From Ramlibacter albus (GTDB lineage Bacteria; Pseudomonadota; Gammaproteobacteria; Burkholderiales; Burkholderiaceae_C), in contig NZ_JACORU010000006.1 in the NCBI RefSeq assembly GCF_014297445.1, forward strand, positions 248,001-312,000: a DNA stretch of 64,000 nt. Reading direction: 5' to 3'. Under the pieces are notes generated by a model that worked only from the letters and a program-made list of their open reading frames with translations, was not told where the DNA came from and did no database searches. The position numbers were made by a program, and so were the translations under genes. Every line of letters starts with the position of its first letter. Positions within the stretch are counted from its first letter, which is position 1. This document shows, one piece after another, positions 53,635 through 64,000 of the stretch.

Positions 53635-53886
53635 TTACTTCGTGCCCGAAGCGGCGCCGGACGCAGCGGCGGCCGCGCCGGAGGCAGCCATCGCGGCGCC
53701 GGAAGCGGCAGCAGCAGCGCCGGAAGCGGCGTCAGCGGCGGGGGCAGCGGCCGGCGCGGGAGCGGGCGCCGGCGCGGGGGCAGCGGCGGGGGCCGGAGCC
53801 GGAGCGGGCGCCGGCTCTTCCTTCTTGCCGCAGGCAGCCAGGGCAGCAGCAGCAATCAGCGTCGCCAGAACGAGCGATTTCTTCAT
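53635..53886 (-). CDS. Ala/Pro-rich small lipoprotein
   Basis: An 83-residue protein: signal MKKSLVLATLIAAAALAACG with a lipobox Cys, then KKEEP, a run of about 25 alternating Ala-Pro residues, and an Ala/Ser/Gly tail built from repeats of ASGAAAA. AAAGGA is a good ribosome binding site. The mature part is probably an extended, disordered, cell-envelope tether. The tail is encoded by near-identical short DNA repeats (GCGGCGCCGGAAGC-type), so length variation is likely. The function is unknown. It terminates at the bidirectional terminator. Confidence 0.8.
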   Translation of the reverse strand: MKKSLVLATLIAAAALAACGKKEEPAPAPAPAPAAAPAPAPAPAPAAAPAADAASGAAAAASGAAMAASGAAAAASGAASGTK

Positions 53887-54016
53887 TTCAGGTTTCCTTT
53901 GATCGGGGGTAGTGTTAAAACAATTTCCGGAAATCGTCGATGCGCCAAGACTTAGCGTATTGCCGCAATGACTGGGCACGAAGGACTCGAGCTCTTCATG
54001 CTCAGCCAAAGATTAT

Positions 54017-54036
54017 AGCCCGCAAAGAAACGGGCT
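54017..54036. terminator. Weak hairpin after the hypothetical gene
   Basis: AGCCCG and CGGGCT (54017-54022 and 54031-54036) enclose an eight-base loop downstream of the minus-strand gene at 54053-54559. There is no U-tract, but TATAAT (minus strand, 54017-54012) follows directly and could be a -10 for the lipoprotein gene, giving it a leader of about 120 bases. Confidence 0.4.
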
Positions 54037-54052
54037 GCCGTAGGCTGTTCGC

Positions 54053-54559
54053 TTAAAGCCCGCTCGTGCTCGACGGGAACGAAGGTGTGCTCTTGAGCAG
54101 CCACTCCTTCAGCGCCTGGTGCAGCTCCAGCCGCCGCTGCGGCTCGCTGCCGCAGAAGCCCGCGCAGTCCTCGAGGTCCCGCCGCTCCATCACCCACGCC
54201 GGCGTCCAGATCGCGCTCGGCAGTTCCAGCGGCTCGGCGGCGGGCACGGCACGCGCCTCGATGATGTGGCTCCACGTCTTGCGCCAGGTGACGAAGCGTG
54301 CGTGCCGGCGGACCACTTCGTCGTACTTCTTCGCGAGGATGGTGAACCGGCGGCCGCTGCCGGCCCATGCGTTGAGCGACTCGGCAATGGCCCGCTCGCC
54401 GAGGGGCCAGTCGGCGAAGTACGCGTCACTGAGGATGATCTCGCGCCAGCCCTCGCGCGCGGCCGCGGCGAAGGCGTCGCGCACGAGCTGCTGGAAGTCC
54501 ACGCGGCCCGCGAAGCGGCGGGAGGGCAGTTCGGTCGGCGGGGCCTGTTCTTCGTTCAC
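54053..54559 (-). CDS. Hypothetical protein coupled to the cupin oxygenase gene
   Basis: A 168-residue cytoplasmic protein with Trp-rich helices (EGWREIILSDAYFADWPLGE, FVTWRKTWSHII, AIWTPAWVMERRDLED). No family recognised. The GTG start at 54559 overlaps the oxygenase stop codon (GTGA), which supports both the start and co-translation. The RRFTILAKKYDEVVRRH segment suggests a nucleotide-binding or PLD-like fold only weakly. Confidence 0.7.
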   Translation of the reverse strand: MNEEQAPPTELPSRRFAGRVDFQQLVRDAFAAAAREGWREIILSDAYFADWPLGERAIAESLNAWAGSGRRFTILAKKYDEVVRRHARFVTWRKTWSHIIEARAVPAAEPLELPSAIWTPAWVMERRDLEDCAGFCGSEPQRRLELHQALKEWLLKSTPSFPSSTSGL

Positions 54560-55680
54560 GATGCGTCTCCGTTCTCGTGCAGCCACCCGGCCTCGCACCA
54601 CGAGCGCAGCAACTCGAGCGCGCCATCGCTCGCGCGGGCCAGTTCACCAGCCTCAAGCGTACGCCTGTCGGCCAGCTTGCGCATCAGGGCGGCGTCGCGC
54701 CCGGACGCGCGCCAGCTCTCGCCGTTGACGAAGACGTGGCGCGCGTCGTACATCATTCGGGTTCGGGCATCGAGTGCCACGGCGCGCAGCTTGCGAGGTG
54801 CGCGGCGCGCCTCGAACCAGACGTGGGCCTTGGGCTCCGTGAGGTACTCGCCGAGGGCGCGGTCCAGAGATGAAGGGTCGCGCACCGCACGTGCGACGGC
54901 TTCGCGGGCGAAGCCTTGCAAGCCTTCGGGGATCGCCCCCGGGTTGGCGGTGGCAGCCTGGCCGGCATCGCGGTACAGCCCGGCACCCTGCTCTTCCTCA
55001 TCGTCCGCGAGCCGCTGCAGCAGCTCGCGCGCCAGCTCGCTGCGCGCGGGGGCGCGAAAGCCGATGGACCACGTCTGGCACTCGCCCTCGGCAATGCCGT
55101 CGTGGGCATAGCGCGGCGGCAGGTAGAGCATGTCGCCGGGCTCCAGCACCTCGTCGTGCTCGGGCTCGAAGTTCGCGAGGATCTTCAGCGGCAGGTCGTC
55201 CCGCAACGCAAGGTCGCGCTGCCGCCCATAGCGCCAGCGCCGCCGGCCGTCGGCCTGCAGCAGGAACACGTCGTAGCTGTCGAAGTGCGGCCCCACGCCG
55301 CCGCCGTCGCTGGCCCAGCTGATCATCACGTCGTCCAGCCGCGCCTCGGGCACGAAGCGGAAGCGCTGCAGCACCTCGTGCGCAGCGGGCTCGTGCAGGT
55401 CGGCGCCCTGGACCAGGAGCGTCCAGTCGGGTCGCTTCACGGCGGGCAGCCGCGCGTGCGGCCCGCGCCTGACCTGCCAGCGGCCGTCGTCCTGCGCAAC
55501 GACGCGCGACTCGACTTCGTCCGACGCCGCCAGCTCGAACAGCCGAGCCCTTGGGACCGGCGAGCGAAAACCCGGGATCGCGCCGCGCACGAGCAGCGGC
55601 TTGCGCTGCCAGTGGCGTTGCATGAACTGCGCGGGCGTGAGCCCGCCGAGCAGGGGCAGCGGTGAATCGACGTTCATCAT
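54556..55680 (-). CDS. JmjC/cupin ribosomal oxygenase-like protein (YcfD/RoxA family)
   Basis: A 374-residue protein with a JmjC-type cupin: iron ligands His and Asp in GGGVGPHFDSYDVFLLQ and the distal His in YLPPRYAHDGIA; the C-terminal third is the helical domain of this family. E. coli YcfD (RoxA) hydroxylates an arginine of ribosomal protein L16, so a 2-oxoglutarate/Fe(II) hydroxylase acting on a ribosomal protein is likely. MM at the start leaves 55680 or 55677 as the start codon. A dispersed repeat lies just upstream. Confidence 0.9.
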   Translation of the reverse strand: MMNVDSPLPLLGGLTPAQFMQRHWQRKPLLVRGAIPGFRSPVPRARLFELAASDEVESRVVAQDDGRWQVRRGPHARLPAVKRPDWTLLVQGADLHEPAAHEVLQRFRFVPEARLDDVMISWASDGGGVGPHFDSYDVFLLQADGRRRWRYGRQRDLALRDDLPLKILANFEPEHDEVLEPGDMLYLPPRYAHDGIAEGECQTWSIGFRAPARSELARELLQRLADDEEEQGAGLYRDAGQAATANPGAIPEGLQGFAREAVARAVRDPSSLDRALGEYLTEPKAHVWFEARRAPRKLRAVALDARTRMMYDARHVFVNGESWRASGRDAALMRKLADRRTLEAGELARASDGALELLRSWCEAGWLHENGDAS

Positions 55681-55681
55681 C

Positions 55682-55755
55682 CGCCGCCGGGCCGCCCCAA
55701 GGCGGATGAAGCCCCCTCGGGGGGCAGCGAACCTCGCGAAGCGGGGAGCGTGGGG
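55682..55755. repeat. GC-rich dispersed repeat, copy 2
   Basis: Second copy of the repeat at 40197-40269. The last 45 bases are identical to copy 1 and include the hairpin GCCCCC-TCG-GGGGGC; six bases (GATGAA) replace five in copy 1. It lies in the divergent gap between the oxygenase and slyD genes and begins one base upstream of the oxygenase start. Confidence 0.85.
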
Positions 55756-55781
55756 GCCAACATACCTGAGAGAATTCTCCC

Positions 55782-56270
55782 ATGGACATCACTTCGAACT
55801 GCGTCGTCGCCCTCACCTGGACCCTCAAGGACACGCTGGGCGAAGTGCTGGACGTGCTGGAGGACCCTGTCGAATTCCTGGTCGGCGGCGACGACCTGCT
55901 CGCCAAGATCGAGGAGGCGCTGCAGGGCCACACGGTGGGCGACCGCGTCGACCTGCACCTGGAGCCCGAGGACGCTTTCGGCGACTACGACGAGCAGCTC
56001 GTGTACCTGGAGCCGCGCGGCATCTTCCCCAAGGAGCTGCTGGAAGGCATGACCTACGAGGGCCTGCCGCCCGGCGCGACCAGCGCGGACGCGCCCAAGG
56101 ACGCCATCTACACGGTCACGGAAATCTATCCCGAGCACGTGGTGCTCGATGGCAACCACCCGCTCGCAGGGATGGCGCTGCGCCTGCACCTCAAGGTGGA
56201 AGGCGTGCGGGAGGCCACGGAAGAAGAAACCGGCCGCGGCAGTGCCGGGGCCGGCTTCTTCAAGGTGTGA
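55782..56270 (+). CDS. slyD: FKBP-type peptidyl-prolyl cis-trans isomerase, SlyD-like
   Basis: A 162-residue SlyD-family protein: short FKBP core with an IF (chaperone) insert, seen in HTVGDRVDLHLEPEDAFGDYDEQLVYLEPRGIFP. It speeds proline isomerisation and folding. Unlike E. coli SlyD it has no histidine-rich metal-binding tail; the end is EETGRGSAGAGFFKV. GAGAAT lies six bases before the ATG with no ribosome binding site, and GAGAATTCTC at 55770-55779 is a 10-base palindrome over this element. Confidence 0.88.
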   Translation: MDITSNCVVALTWTLKDTLGEVLDVLEDPVEFLVGGDDLLAKIEEALQGHTVGDRVDLHLEPEDAFGDYDEQLVYLEPRGIFPKELLEGMTYEGLPPGATSADAPKDAIYTVTEIYPEHVVLDGNHPLAGMALRLHLKVEGVREATEEETGRGSAGAGFFKV

Positions 56271-56280
56271 TGAAGCGCGT

Positions 56281-56784
56281 TTACCCGCGATAGATCACGT
56301 TGTTTTCCACGCGCACGCGGTCGCCGACGCGCAGGTCACCGGTCGAGCCGACTTCGTAGATGCGCATCGCGCCGCTGTCCGTCTGCACCGTCACGCGGTA
56401 GCCGGGCGCCGTGGTCACGCCGGCCTGGTTGCGCGCGATGTGGCTGCCCACCGCCGCGCCCGCCACGCCACCCAGCACCGTCGCCGCGGTACGGCCGCTG
56501 CCGCCGCCGATCGTGCTGCCCAGGGCCGCACCCGCCAGGCCGCCGATCACCGCGCCGATGATGTTGTTGTTGCCCGAGATCGGGGCGCTCGTGCCCACGG
56601 GCATGTATTCGATGTTCGACACGCGGCCGTATTCGAGAGCGGCGGTCGTGGAATAGACCGGCGCCGTCGTGACGGTCGTCGCGGGATAGTTGGAGCCGTA
56701 CATCGGCGTGTTGGTGGCGCAGCCGACGACGGAAGCGAGCATCGTGACGGCGAGGGCCGAGGCGGTGAGACGCATGGAACGCAT
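56281..56784 (-). CDS. Glycine-zipper 2TM outer-membrane lipoprotein (SlyB-like)
   Basis: A 167-residue lipoprotein with a signal peptide ending in VVGC (lipobox Cys) and a glycine-zipper double helix, IIGAVIGGLAGAALGSTIGGG and AATVLGGVAGAAVGSHIARNQ, followed by a beta-rich SH3-like tail (YRVTVQTDSGAMRIYEV). It belongs to the Rickettsia 17-kDa/SlyB group and probably sits in the outer membrane. AAGGAG is seven bases upstream of the ATG. It is convergent with slyD. Confidence 0.88.
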   Translation of the reverse strand: MRSMRLTASALAVTMLASVVGCATNTPMYGSNYPATTVTTAPVYSTTAALEYGRVSNIEYMPVGTSAPISGNNNIIGAVIGGLAGAALGSTIGGGSGRTAATVLGGVAGAAVGSHIARNQAGVTTAPGYRVTVQTDSGAMRIYEVGSTGDLRVGDRVRVENNVIYRG

Positions 56785-56909
56785 GGATTTTCTCCTTCAA
56801 TGGGGTACGCGGCGGCCCCCAGCGGGCGCGCCTTGTGACGACATTGAAAGTCCCTGCTGCTGGCGTACGTTCCAGCCTTCTTCGGCAGTTTCTGTAGGAA
56901 AGCGGCTAC

Positions 56910-57356
56910 TCAGCCCTTGCCCGTCGAACCGTAACCGCCTGCACCGCGCTCGGTGGGCGGGAAGTCGGTGACAACGTTGAGCTCGGCCTGCACCACCGGG
57001 ACGATCACCAGTTGCGCGAGCCGCTCCATCGGCTGCAGCGTGAATGCCACGTCGCTGCGGTTCCACGCGCTCACCATCAGCTGGCCCTGGTAGTCGCTGT
57101 CGATCAGCCCCACCAGGTTGCCCAGCACGATGCCGTGCTTGTGGCCCAGGCCCGAGCGCGGGAGGATGAGCGCCGCATAACCGGGGTCCTTCAGCCAGAT
57201 GGCGATGCCGGTGGGCACGAGCTTCCACGCATTGGGCGCGAGCACCAGCGGCTCGTCGATGCACGCGCGCAGGTCGAGGCCGGCGCTGCCGGGCGTGGCG
57301 TAGTGGGGCAACTGATCCGCCATGCGCGGATCGAGGATCTTCACATCGAGTTTCAT
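56910..57356 (-). CDS. dut: dUTP diphosphatase
   Basis: A 148-residue trimeric dUTPase with all five motifs: [44 protein letters not shown] and [12 protein letters not shown]. It hydrolyses dUTP to dUMP and keeps uracil out of DNA. Its ATG overlaps the coaBC stop by four bases, the usual coaBC-dut arrangement in proteobacteria. Confidence 0.96.
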   Translation of the reverse strand: MKLDVKILDPRMADQLPHYATPGSAGLDLRACIDEPLVLAPNAWKLVPTGIAIWLKDPGYAALILPRSGLGHKHGIVLGNLVGLIDSDYQGQLMVSAWNRSDVAFTLQPMERLAQLVIVPVVQAELNVVTDFPPTERGAGGYGSTGKG

Positions 57357-58564
57357 GGGTTTCGTTTCGCGATCTCGCGCACGAGCTGGCGCGCGAGCGA
57401 GATTTTGGATGCGCGGGGCAGGGCCTGCACGCCGTTCGCATCGACCAGGATCATCTCGTTGTCGTCCTTGCCGAAGGTGGTGGGGCCGATATTGCCCACC
57501 AGAAGCGGGATGCCCTTGCGCGCGCGCTTGGCCTGGGCGTTGTTCTCGAGGTCGTGGCTTTCGGCCGCGAAGCCCACGCAGAACAGCCGGCCGGTTTTCG
57601 CGCGGTCACTTTTCGCGACGGTGGCAAGGATGTCCGGGTTCTCGGTGAAGGACAGCGTGGGCGCGACACCGGAGCCGTCCTTCTTGATCTTCTGGTCGGA
57701 CTCGGTGGCAGGGCGCCAGTCCGCCACGGCCGCAGTGGCGATGAACACATCGGCGTTGGCGGTGCCCGCGAGCGTGGCATCGAGCATCTGGCGCGCCGAC
57801 TTCACGTCGACGCGGGTCACGCCGCGCGGCGTCTGCAAGTGTACAGGGCCGGCCACGACTGTCACATCAGCGCCCGCTTCGCGCGCCGCGCGAGCGATCG
57901 CAAACCCCATCTTCCCCGACGAATGATTGGTGATGCCGCGGATCGGGTCCAGCGCCTCGAAGGTCGGGCCCGCGGTCACCAGCACGCGCTTGCCCTTCAG
58001 CACCTTCGGCTGGAAGAACGCGACGATGTCTTCCAGCAACTCCGCCGGCTCCAGCATGCGCCCGTCCCCGGTCTCGCCGCAGGCCTGGAACCCGCTGCCC
58101 ACGCCGAGGATGTGCGCACCGTCTTCCGCCAGCTGCCGCATGTTGCGCTGCGTCGCCGGATGCGCCCACATTTCACGGTTCATCGCCGGCGCCACGAGCA
58201 GCGGCACCTTGTCGATGGGCCGGGCCAGGCACATCAGCGAGAGCAGTTCGTCCGCCCGCCCCTGCACCAGCCTGGCCATGAAGTCCGCGCTGCACGGCGC
58301 CAGCACGATCGCATCGGCCTCGCGCGAGAGGTTGATGTGCGGCATGTTGTTCGGCTCGCGCGCGTCCCACTGCGAGGTGTACACGGGCCGGTTCGAGAGC
58401 GCCTGCATCGTGACGGCGGTGATGAACTGCTCCGCCGCTTCGGTCATGACGACCTGCACGGTCGCGCCTTCCTTCACGAAGCCGCGGCACAGCTCCGCGG
58501 CCTTGTAGCACGCGATGCCGCCCGTCAAACCAAGAAGGATGTGCTTGCCCGAAAGGTCTTCCAT
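57353..58564 (-). CDS. coaBC: Phosphopantothenoylcysteine decarboxylase/phosphopantothenate-cysteine ligase
   Basis: A 403-residue bifunctional enzyme of coenzyme A synthesis. The N-terminal flavoprotein decarboxylase contains [43 protein letters not shown] and the catalytic Cys region [14 protein letters not shown]; the C-terminal synthetase has [25 protein letters not shown]. The start at 58564 ([12 protein letters not shown]) is supported by homology; upstream in-frame codons overlap the pyrG promoter. TAACAT is eight bases before the ATG on the minus strand, with no ribosome binding site. Confidence 0.95.
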   Translation of the reverse strand: MEDLSGKHILLGLTGGIACYKAAELCRGFVKEGATVQVVMTEAAEQFITAVTMQALSNRPVYTSQWDAREPNNMPHINLSREADAIVLAPCSADFMARLVQGRADELLSLMCLARPIDKVPLLVAPAMNREMWAHPATQRNMRQLAEDGAHILGVGSGFQACGETGDGRMLEPAELLEDIVAFFQPKVLKGKRVLVTAGPTFEALDPIRGITNHSSGKMGFAIARAAREAGADVTVVAGPVHLQTPRGVTRVDVKSARQMLDATLAGTANADVFIATAAVADWRPATESDQKIKKDGSGVAPTLSFTENPDILATVAKSDRAKTGRLFCVGFAAESHDLENNAQAKRARKGIPLLVGNIGPTTFGKDDNEMILVDANGVQALPRASKISLARQLVREIAKRNP

Positions 58565-58587
58565 GGGCCGGGATGTTACTAGCCCCG

Positions 58588-61171
<2,584 letters not shown>

Positions 61172-61183
61172 AAGGTCACCGCC

Positions 61184-61492
61184 ATGGCTGCACCCGGCTA
61201 CCTGATCGTCGAGATGAACATCAAGGACATGGAGCAGTACAGGAAGTACATGGCCGAGGCGCCTGCGGCCGTCAAGGCGGCCGGCGGCGAATACCTCGTT
61301 CGCGGCGGCAGGAGCGAAACGCTGGAAGGCGACTGGCAGCCGCACCGCGTGGCCGTGCTCAGGTTTCCGAGTTACGAAACCGCAAAGAGCTTTTACGACG
61401 GCGAGCAATACACGAAGATCCGCAAGTTGCGCGCCGGCGCAACGGATTACTTCAACATGGTGCTGGTGGAAGGTGTCGCCGCGCCCGTCTGA
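61184..61492 (+). CDS. DUF1330 domain-containing protein
   Basis: A 102-residue dimeric alpha/beta-barrel protein of the DUF1330 family, with GYLIVEMNIKDMEQYRKYM, VRGGRSETLEGDWQPHRV and SYETAKSFYDGEQYTKIRKLR. The function is unknown. It lies 12 bases after kdsA and before eno, a place where Burkholderiales commonly carry this gene. Confidence 0.9.
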   Translation: MAAPGYLIVEMNIKDMEQYRKYMAEAPAAVKAAGGEYLVRGGRSETLEGDWQPHRVAVLRFPSYETAKSFYDGEQYTKIRKLRAGATDYFNMVLVEGVAAPV

Positions 61493-61500
61493 TTCCTTGA

Positions 61501-62802
<1,302 letters not shown>

Positions 62803-62808
62803 CCGGGT

Positions 62809-63084
62809 TTGAACCGCCGCACCGTCGCTGCCGTCCTCGTCTTCCTGCTGCTGGTGCTGCATGCGCAGCTCTGGTTCGGGCGCGGCAGCGTCGGCAACGT
62901 GGCGGAACTGCAGCAGAAGCTGGACGAGCAGAAGGCGAAGAACTCGGCGCAGCAGCAGGCCAACGAGCGGCTCGCCGCCGAGGTGCGCGACCTGCAGGAA
63001 GGGCTGGAAATGGTCGAGGAGCGGGCGCGCACCGAGCTCGGGATGGTGAAGCCGAACGAGATCCTCGTGCAGATCGCCAAATAA
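62809..63084 (+). CDS. ftsB: Cell division protein FtsB
   Basis: A 91-residue bitopic membrane protein: short cytoplasmic start, one helix (VAAVLVFLLLVLHAQLWFG), then a periplasmic coiled coil (NVAELQQKLDEQKAKNSAQQQANERLAAEVRDLQEG) and the FtsB ending RARTELGMVKPNEILVQIA. It links FtsL and FtsQ in the divisome. The start is TTG at 62809, six bases after eno; eno-ftsB adjacency is typical of proteobacteria. Confidence 0.93.
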   Translation: MNRRTVAAVLVFLLLVLHAQLWFGRGSVGNVAELQQKLDEQKAKNSAQQQANERLAAEVRDLQEGLEMVEERARTELGMVKPNEILVQIAK

Positions 63085-63085
63085 C

Positions 63086-63646
63086 GTGGACTGGTTCGAA
63101 CTCACCGCGGTGGCCATCGCGCTGGCCATGGTCTTCTGCAACGTCAGGGAAATCCACTGGGGCTGGCCGCTGGCCATCGTCAGCTCGGTGATGTACGTCA
63201 AGGTGTTCGCCGATGCGAAGCTCTATGGCGACGCGGGCCTGAACGTCTTCTACGCGGCTGTCGGGTGCTGGGGCTGGTACCAGTGGCTGCGCGGCCACCG
63301 CGCCGACGGCTCGGCGCTGCACGTGGCGAAGCTCTCGCGCCGCGGGCTTGCGTTGCTGGTGCTGGCCTGTGCGGTCGCCTGGCCCGCCACCGGCTGGTTC
63401 CTCGCGACGTACACCAACACCGACGTGCCGTGGTGGGACGGCTTCACCACGGGCCTGTCCGTCGTCGCGCAGTTCCTGCTCGGGCGCAAGTTCATCGAGA
63501 ACTGGCTGCTGTGGGCCGTGGTCAACACCGTGAGCATCGCGCTTTATGCGTACAAGGGCCTCTACCCCACGGTGGGGCTGTACGTCGTCCTGCTCGTCAT
63601 GAGCTTCGTGGGCTTCGCGGCGTGGCGCGCGAAGCTGCCGAGATGA
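63086..63646 (+). CDS. pnuC: Nicotinamide riboside/ribosyl transporter PnuC family
   Basis: A 186-residue membrane protein with seven hydrophobic segments and PnuC motifs: REIHWGWPLAIVSSVMYVKVFADAKLYGDAGLN, VFYAAVGCWGWYQW and FIENWLLWAVVNTVSIALY. It imports nicotinamide riboside by facilitated diffusion, driven by intracellular phosphorylation. The start is a GTG at 63086. It overlaps the NadR-like kinase gene, which probably traps the nucleoside. Confidence 0.92.
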   Translation: MDWFELTAVAIALAMVFCNVREIHWGWPLAIVSSVMYVKVFADAKLYGDAGLNVFYAAVGCWGWYQWLRGHRADGSALHVAKLSRRGLALLVLACAVAWPATGWFLATYTNTDVPWWDGFTTGLSVVAQFLLGRKFIENWLLWAVVNTVSIALYAYKGLYPTVGLYVVLLVMSFVGFAAWRAKLPR

Positions 63647-64000
63647 AGAAGATCGCACTGCTCGGCGCCGAGAGCACGGGCAAGACGCAGCTGTCGCAGG
63701 AGATCGCGGCGCATTACCGGGCGCGCGGCCTGCGCGCGGAGGTGGTGGGCGAAGTGCTGCGCGAATGGTGCGCGCGCGAAGGCCGCACGCCCCGGCCCGA
63801 GGAGCAGTTGCCGATCGCGCAGGAGCACGAGCGCCGCGTGGACGCCGCCGCCGCGAGCGGCGCCGAGGTCGTGATCGCCGACACCACGTCGGTGATGGTC
63901 GCGATCTACAGCGCGATGCTGTTCAAGGACGGCAGCCTTTACCGCTTCGCGCTGGAGCGCCAGCGCGGCTACGACGTCACCTTGGTGACGGGCCTGGACA
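63643..64000 (+). CDS. NadR-like ribosylnicotinamide kinase/AAA ATPase, truncated at the window edge
   Basis: The first 119 residues of a P-loop kinase of the NadR C-terminal/AAA_28 type: MKKIALLGAESTGKTQLSQ is the Walker A loop, and VVIADTTSVMVAIYSAMLF the DTxSxM-like segment of ribosylnicotinamide kinases. The gene continues beyond the window. Its ATG overlaps the pnuC stop (ATGA), so transport and phosphorylation of nicotinamide riboside are coupled. Confidence 0.85.
   Translation, partial: MKKIALLGAESTGKTQLSQEIAAHYRARGLRAEVVGEVLREWCAREGRTPRPEEQLPIAQEHERRVDAAAASGAEVVIADTTSVMVAIYSAMLFKDGSLYRFALERQRGYDVTLVTGLD

Noticed and set aside
54012..54017. TATAAT (minus strand) as a firm lipoprotein promoter
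   Set aside because: The hexamer is perfect but no -35 element is visible and it lies inside a hairpin, so it is kept only as a possibility.
55677..56189. Minus-strand frame of 170 residues antisense to slyD
   Set aside because: It reads through the dispersed repeat and opposite slyD; the residue pattern is a shadow with no domain.

Overview
This is a gene-dense, high-GC (roughly two thirds G+C by eye) chromosomal window from a betaproteobacterium. It is most likely a member of the Burkholderiales and probably Comamonadaceae. That placement is an inference from several sequence features: two Bug/TctC-type tricarboxylate receptors beside LysR regulators, the block pyrG-kdsA-DUF1330-eno-ftsB, the block coaBC-dut, dapA followed by bamC, and a topoisomerase IV operon that encloses a lytic transglycosylase. 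There is no gene-free stretch longer than about 140 bases. No rRNA, tRNA, CRISPR array, prophage or transposase gene was recognised. Both ends of the window cut a gene.

Layout. 1-4141: end of a TRAP transporter permease, then on the minus strand a small exported protein, an MscS channel, an enoyl-CoA hydratase and a histone-deacetylase-like amidohydrolase. 4166-9879: a plus-strand run of MoxR, DUF58, TgpA-type transglutaminase, MltB and an HD hydrolase; a REPIN-like inverted repeat sits between moxR and the DUF58 gene. 10277-14294: TPR/glycosyltransferase-like, alpha-E and circularly permuted ATP-grasp genes. 14358-16628: comEC. 16674-24237: nine co-directional genes encoding a second succinate dehydrogenase/fumarate reductase-like complex, a two-subunit class I fumarase-like hydratase, a LysR regulator, a 2-hydroxyacid dehydrogenase and a Bug receptor. 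This looks like a dedicated pathway for an unidentified dicarboxylate. 24288-25661: a MATE exporter.

25777-39372: a giant transglutaminase-DUF2126 protein, queC, DUF3237 and a LysR gene diverging from Bug plus alpha/beta hydrolase, a nucleotidyltransferase, a phosphoesterase, a Phd/PIN toxin-antitoxin pair, and a fused ATP-grasp/alpha-E protein followed by another transglutaminase. Together with 11842-14294 this gives two paralogous sets of the predicted peptide-ligation (alpha-E/ATP-grasp/transglutaminase) system in one window. 39398-47311: RidA, a monooxygenase-like protein, then the minus-strand operon parE-GNAT-lytic transglycosylase-degenerate GGDEF-parC-small ORF. 47446-53548: MFS transporter plus a 43-residue membrane protein, DUF1801 protein, SDR, methyltransferase, dapA, bamC and an MBL hydrolase ending in a strong bidirectional terminator. 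53635-58564: Ala/Pro-rich lipoprotein, hypothetical protein, JmjC/cupin oxygenase, slyD, glycine-zipper lipoprotein, dut and coaBC. 58635-64000: pyrG, kdsA, DUF1330, eno, ftsB, pnuC and a truncated NadR-like kinase.

Sequence-level signals beyond genes: a REPIN-like element at 5091-5193; a 70-base palindromic element that supplies the last codons of a hydrolase (33277-33346); two copies of a 73-74 base GC-rich dispersed repeat (40197, 55682); an operator-like palindrome before the toxin-antitoxin pair; and a recurring arrangement in which a -10-like hexamer lies only 6-10 bases before a start codon with no Shine-Dalgarno sequence, suggesting leaderless or near-leaderless transcripts for several genes.
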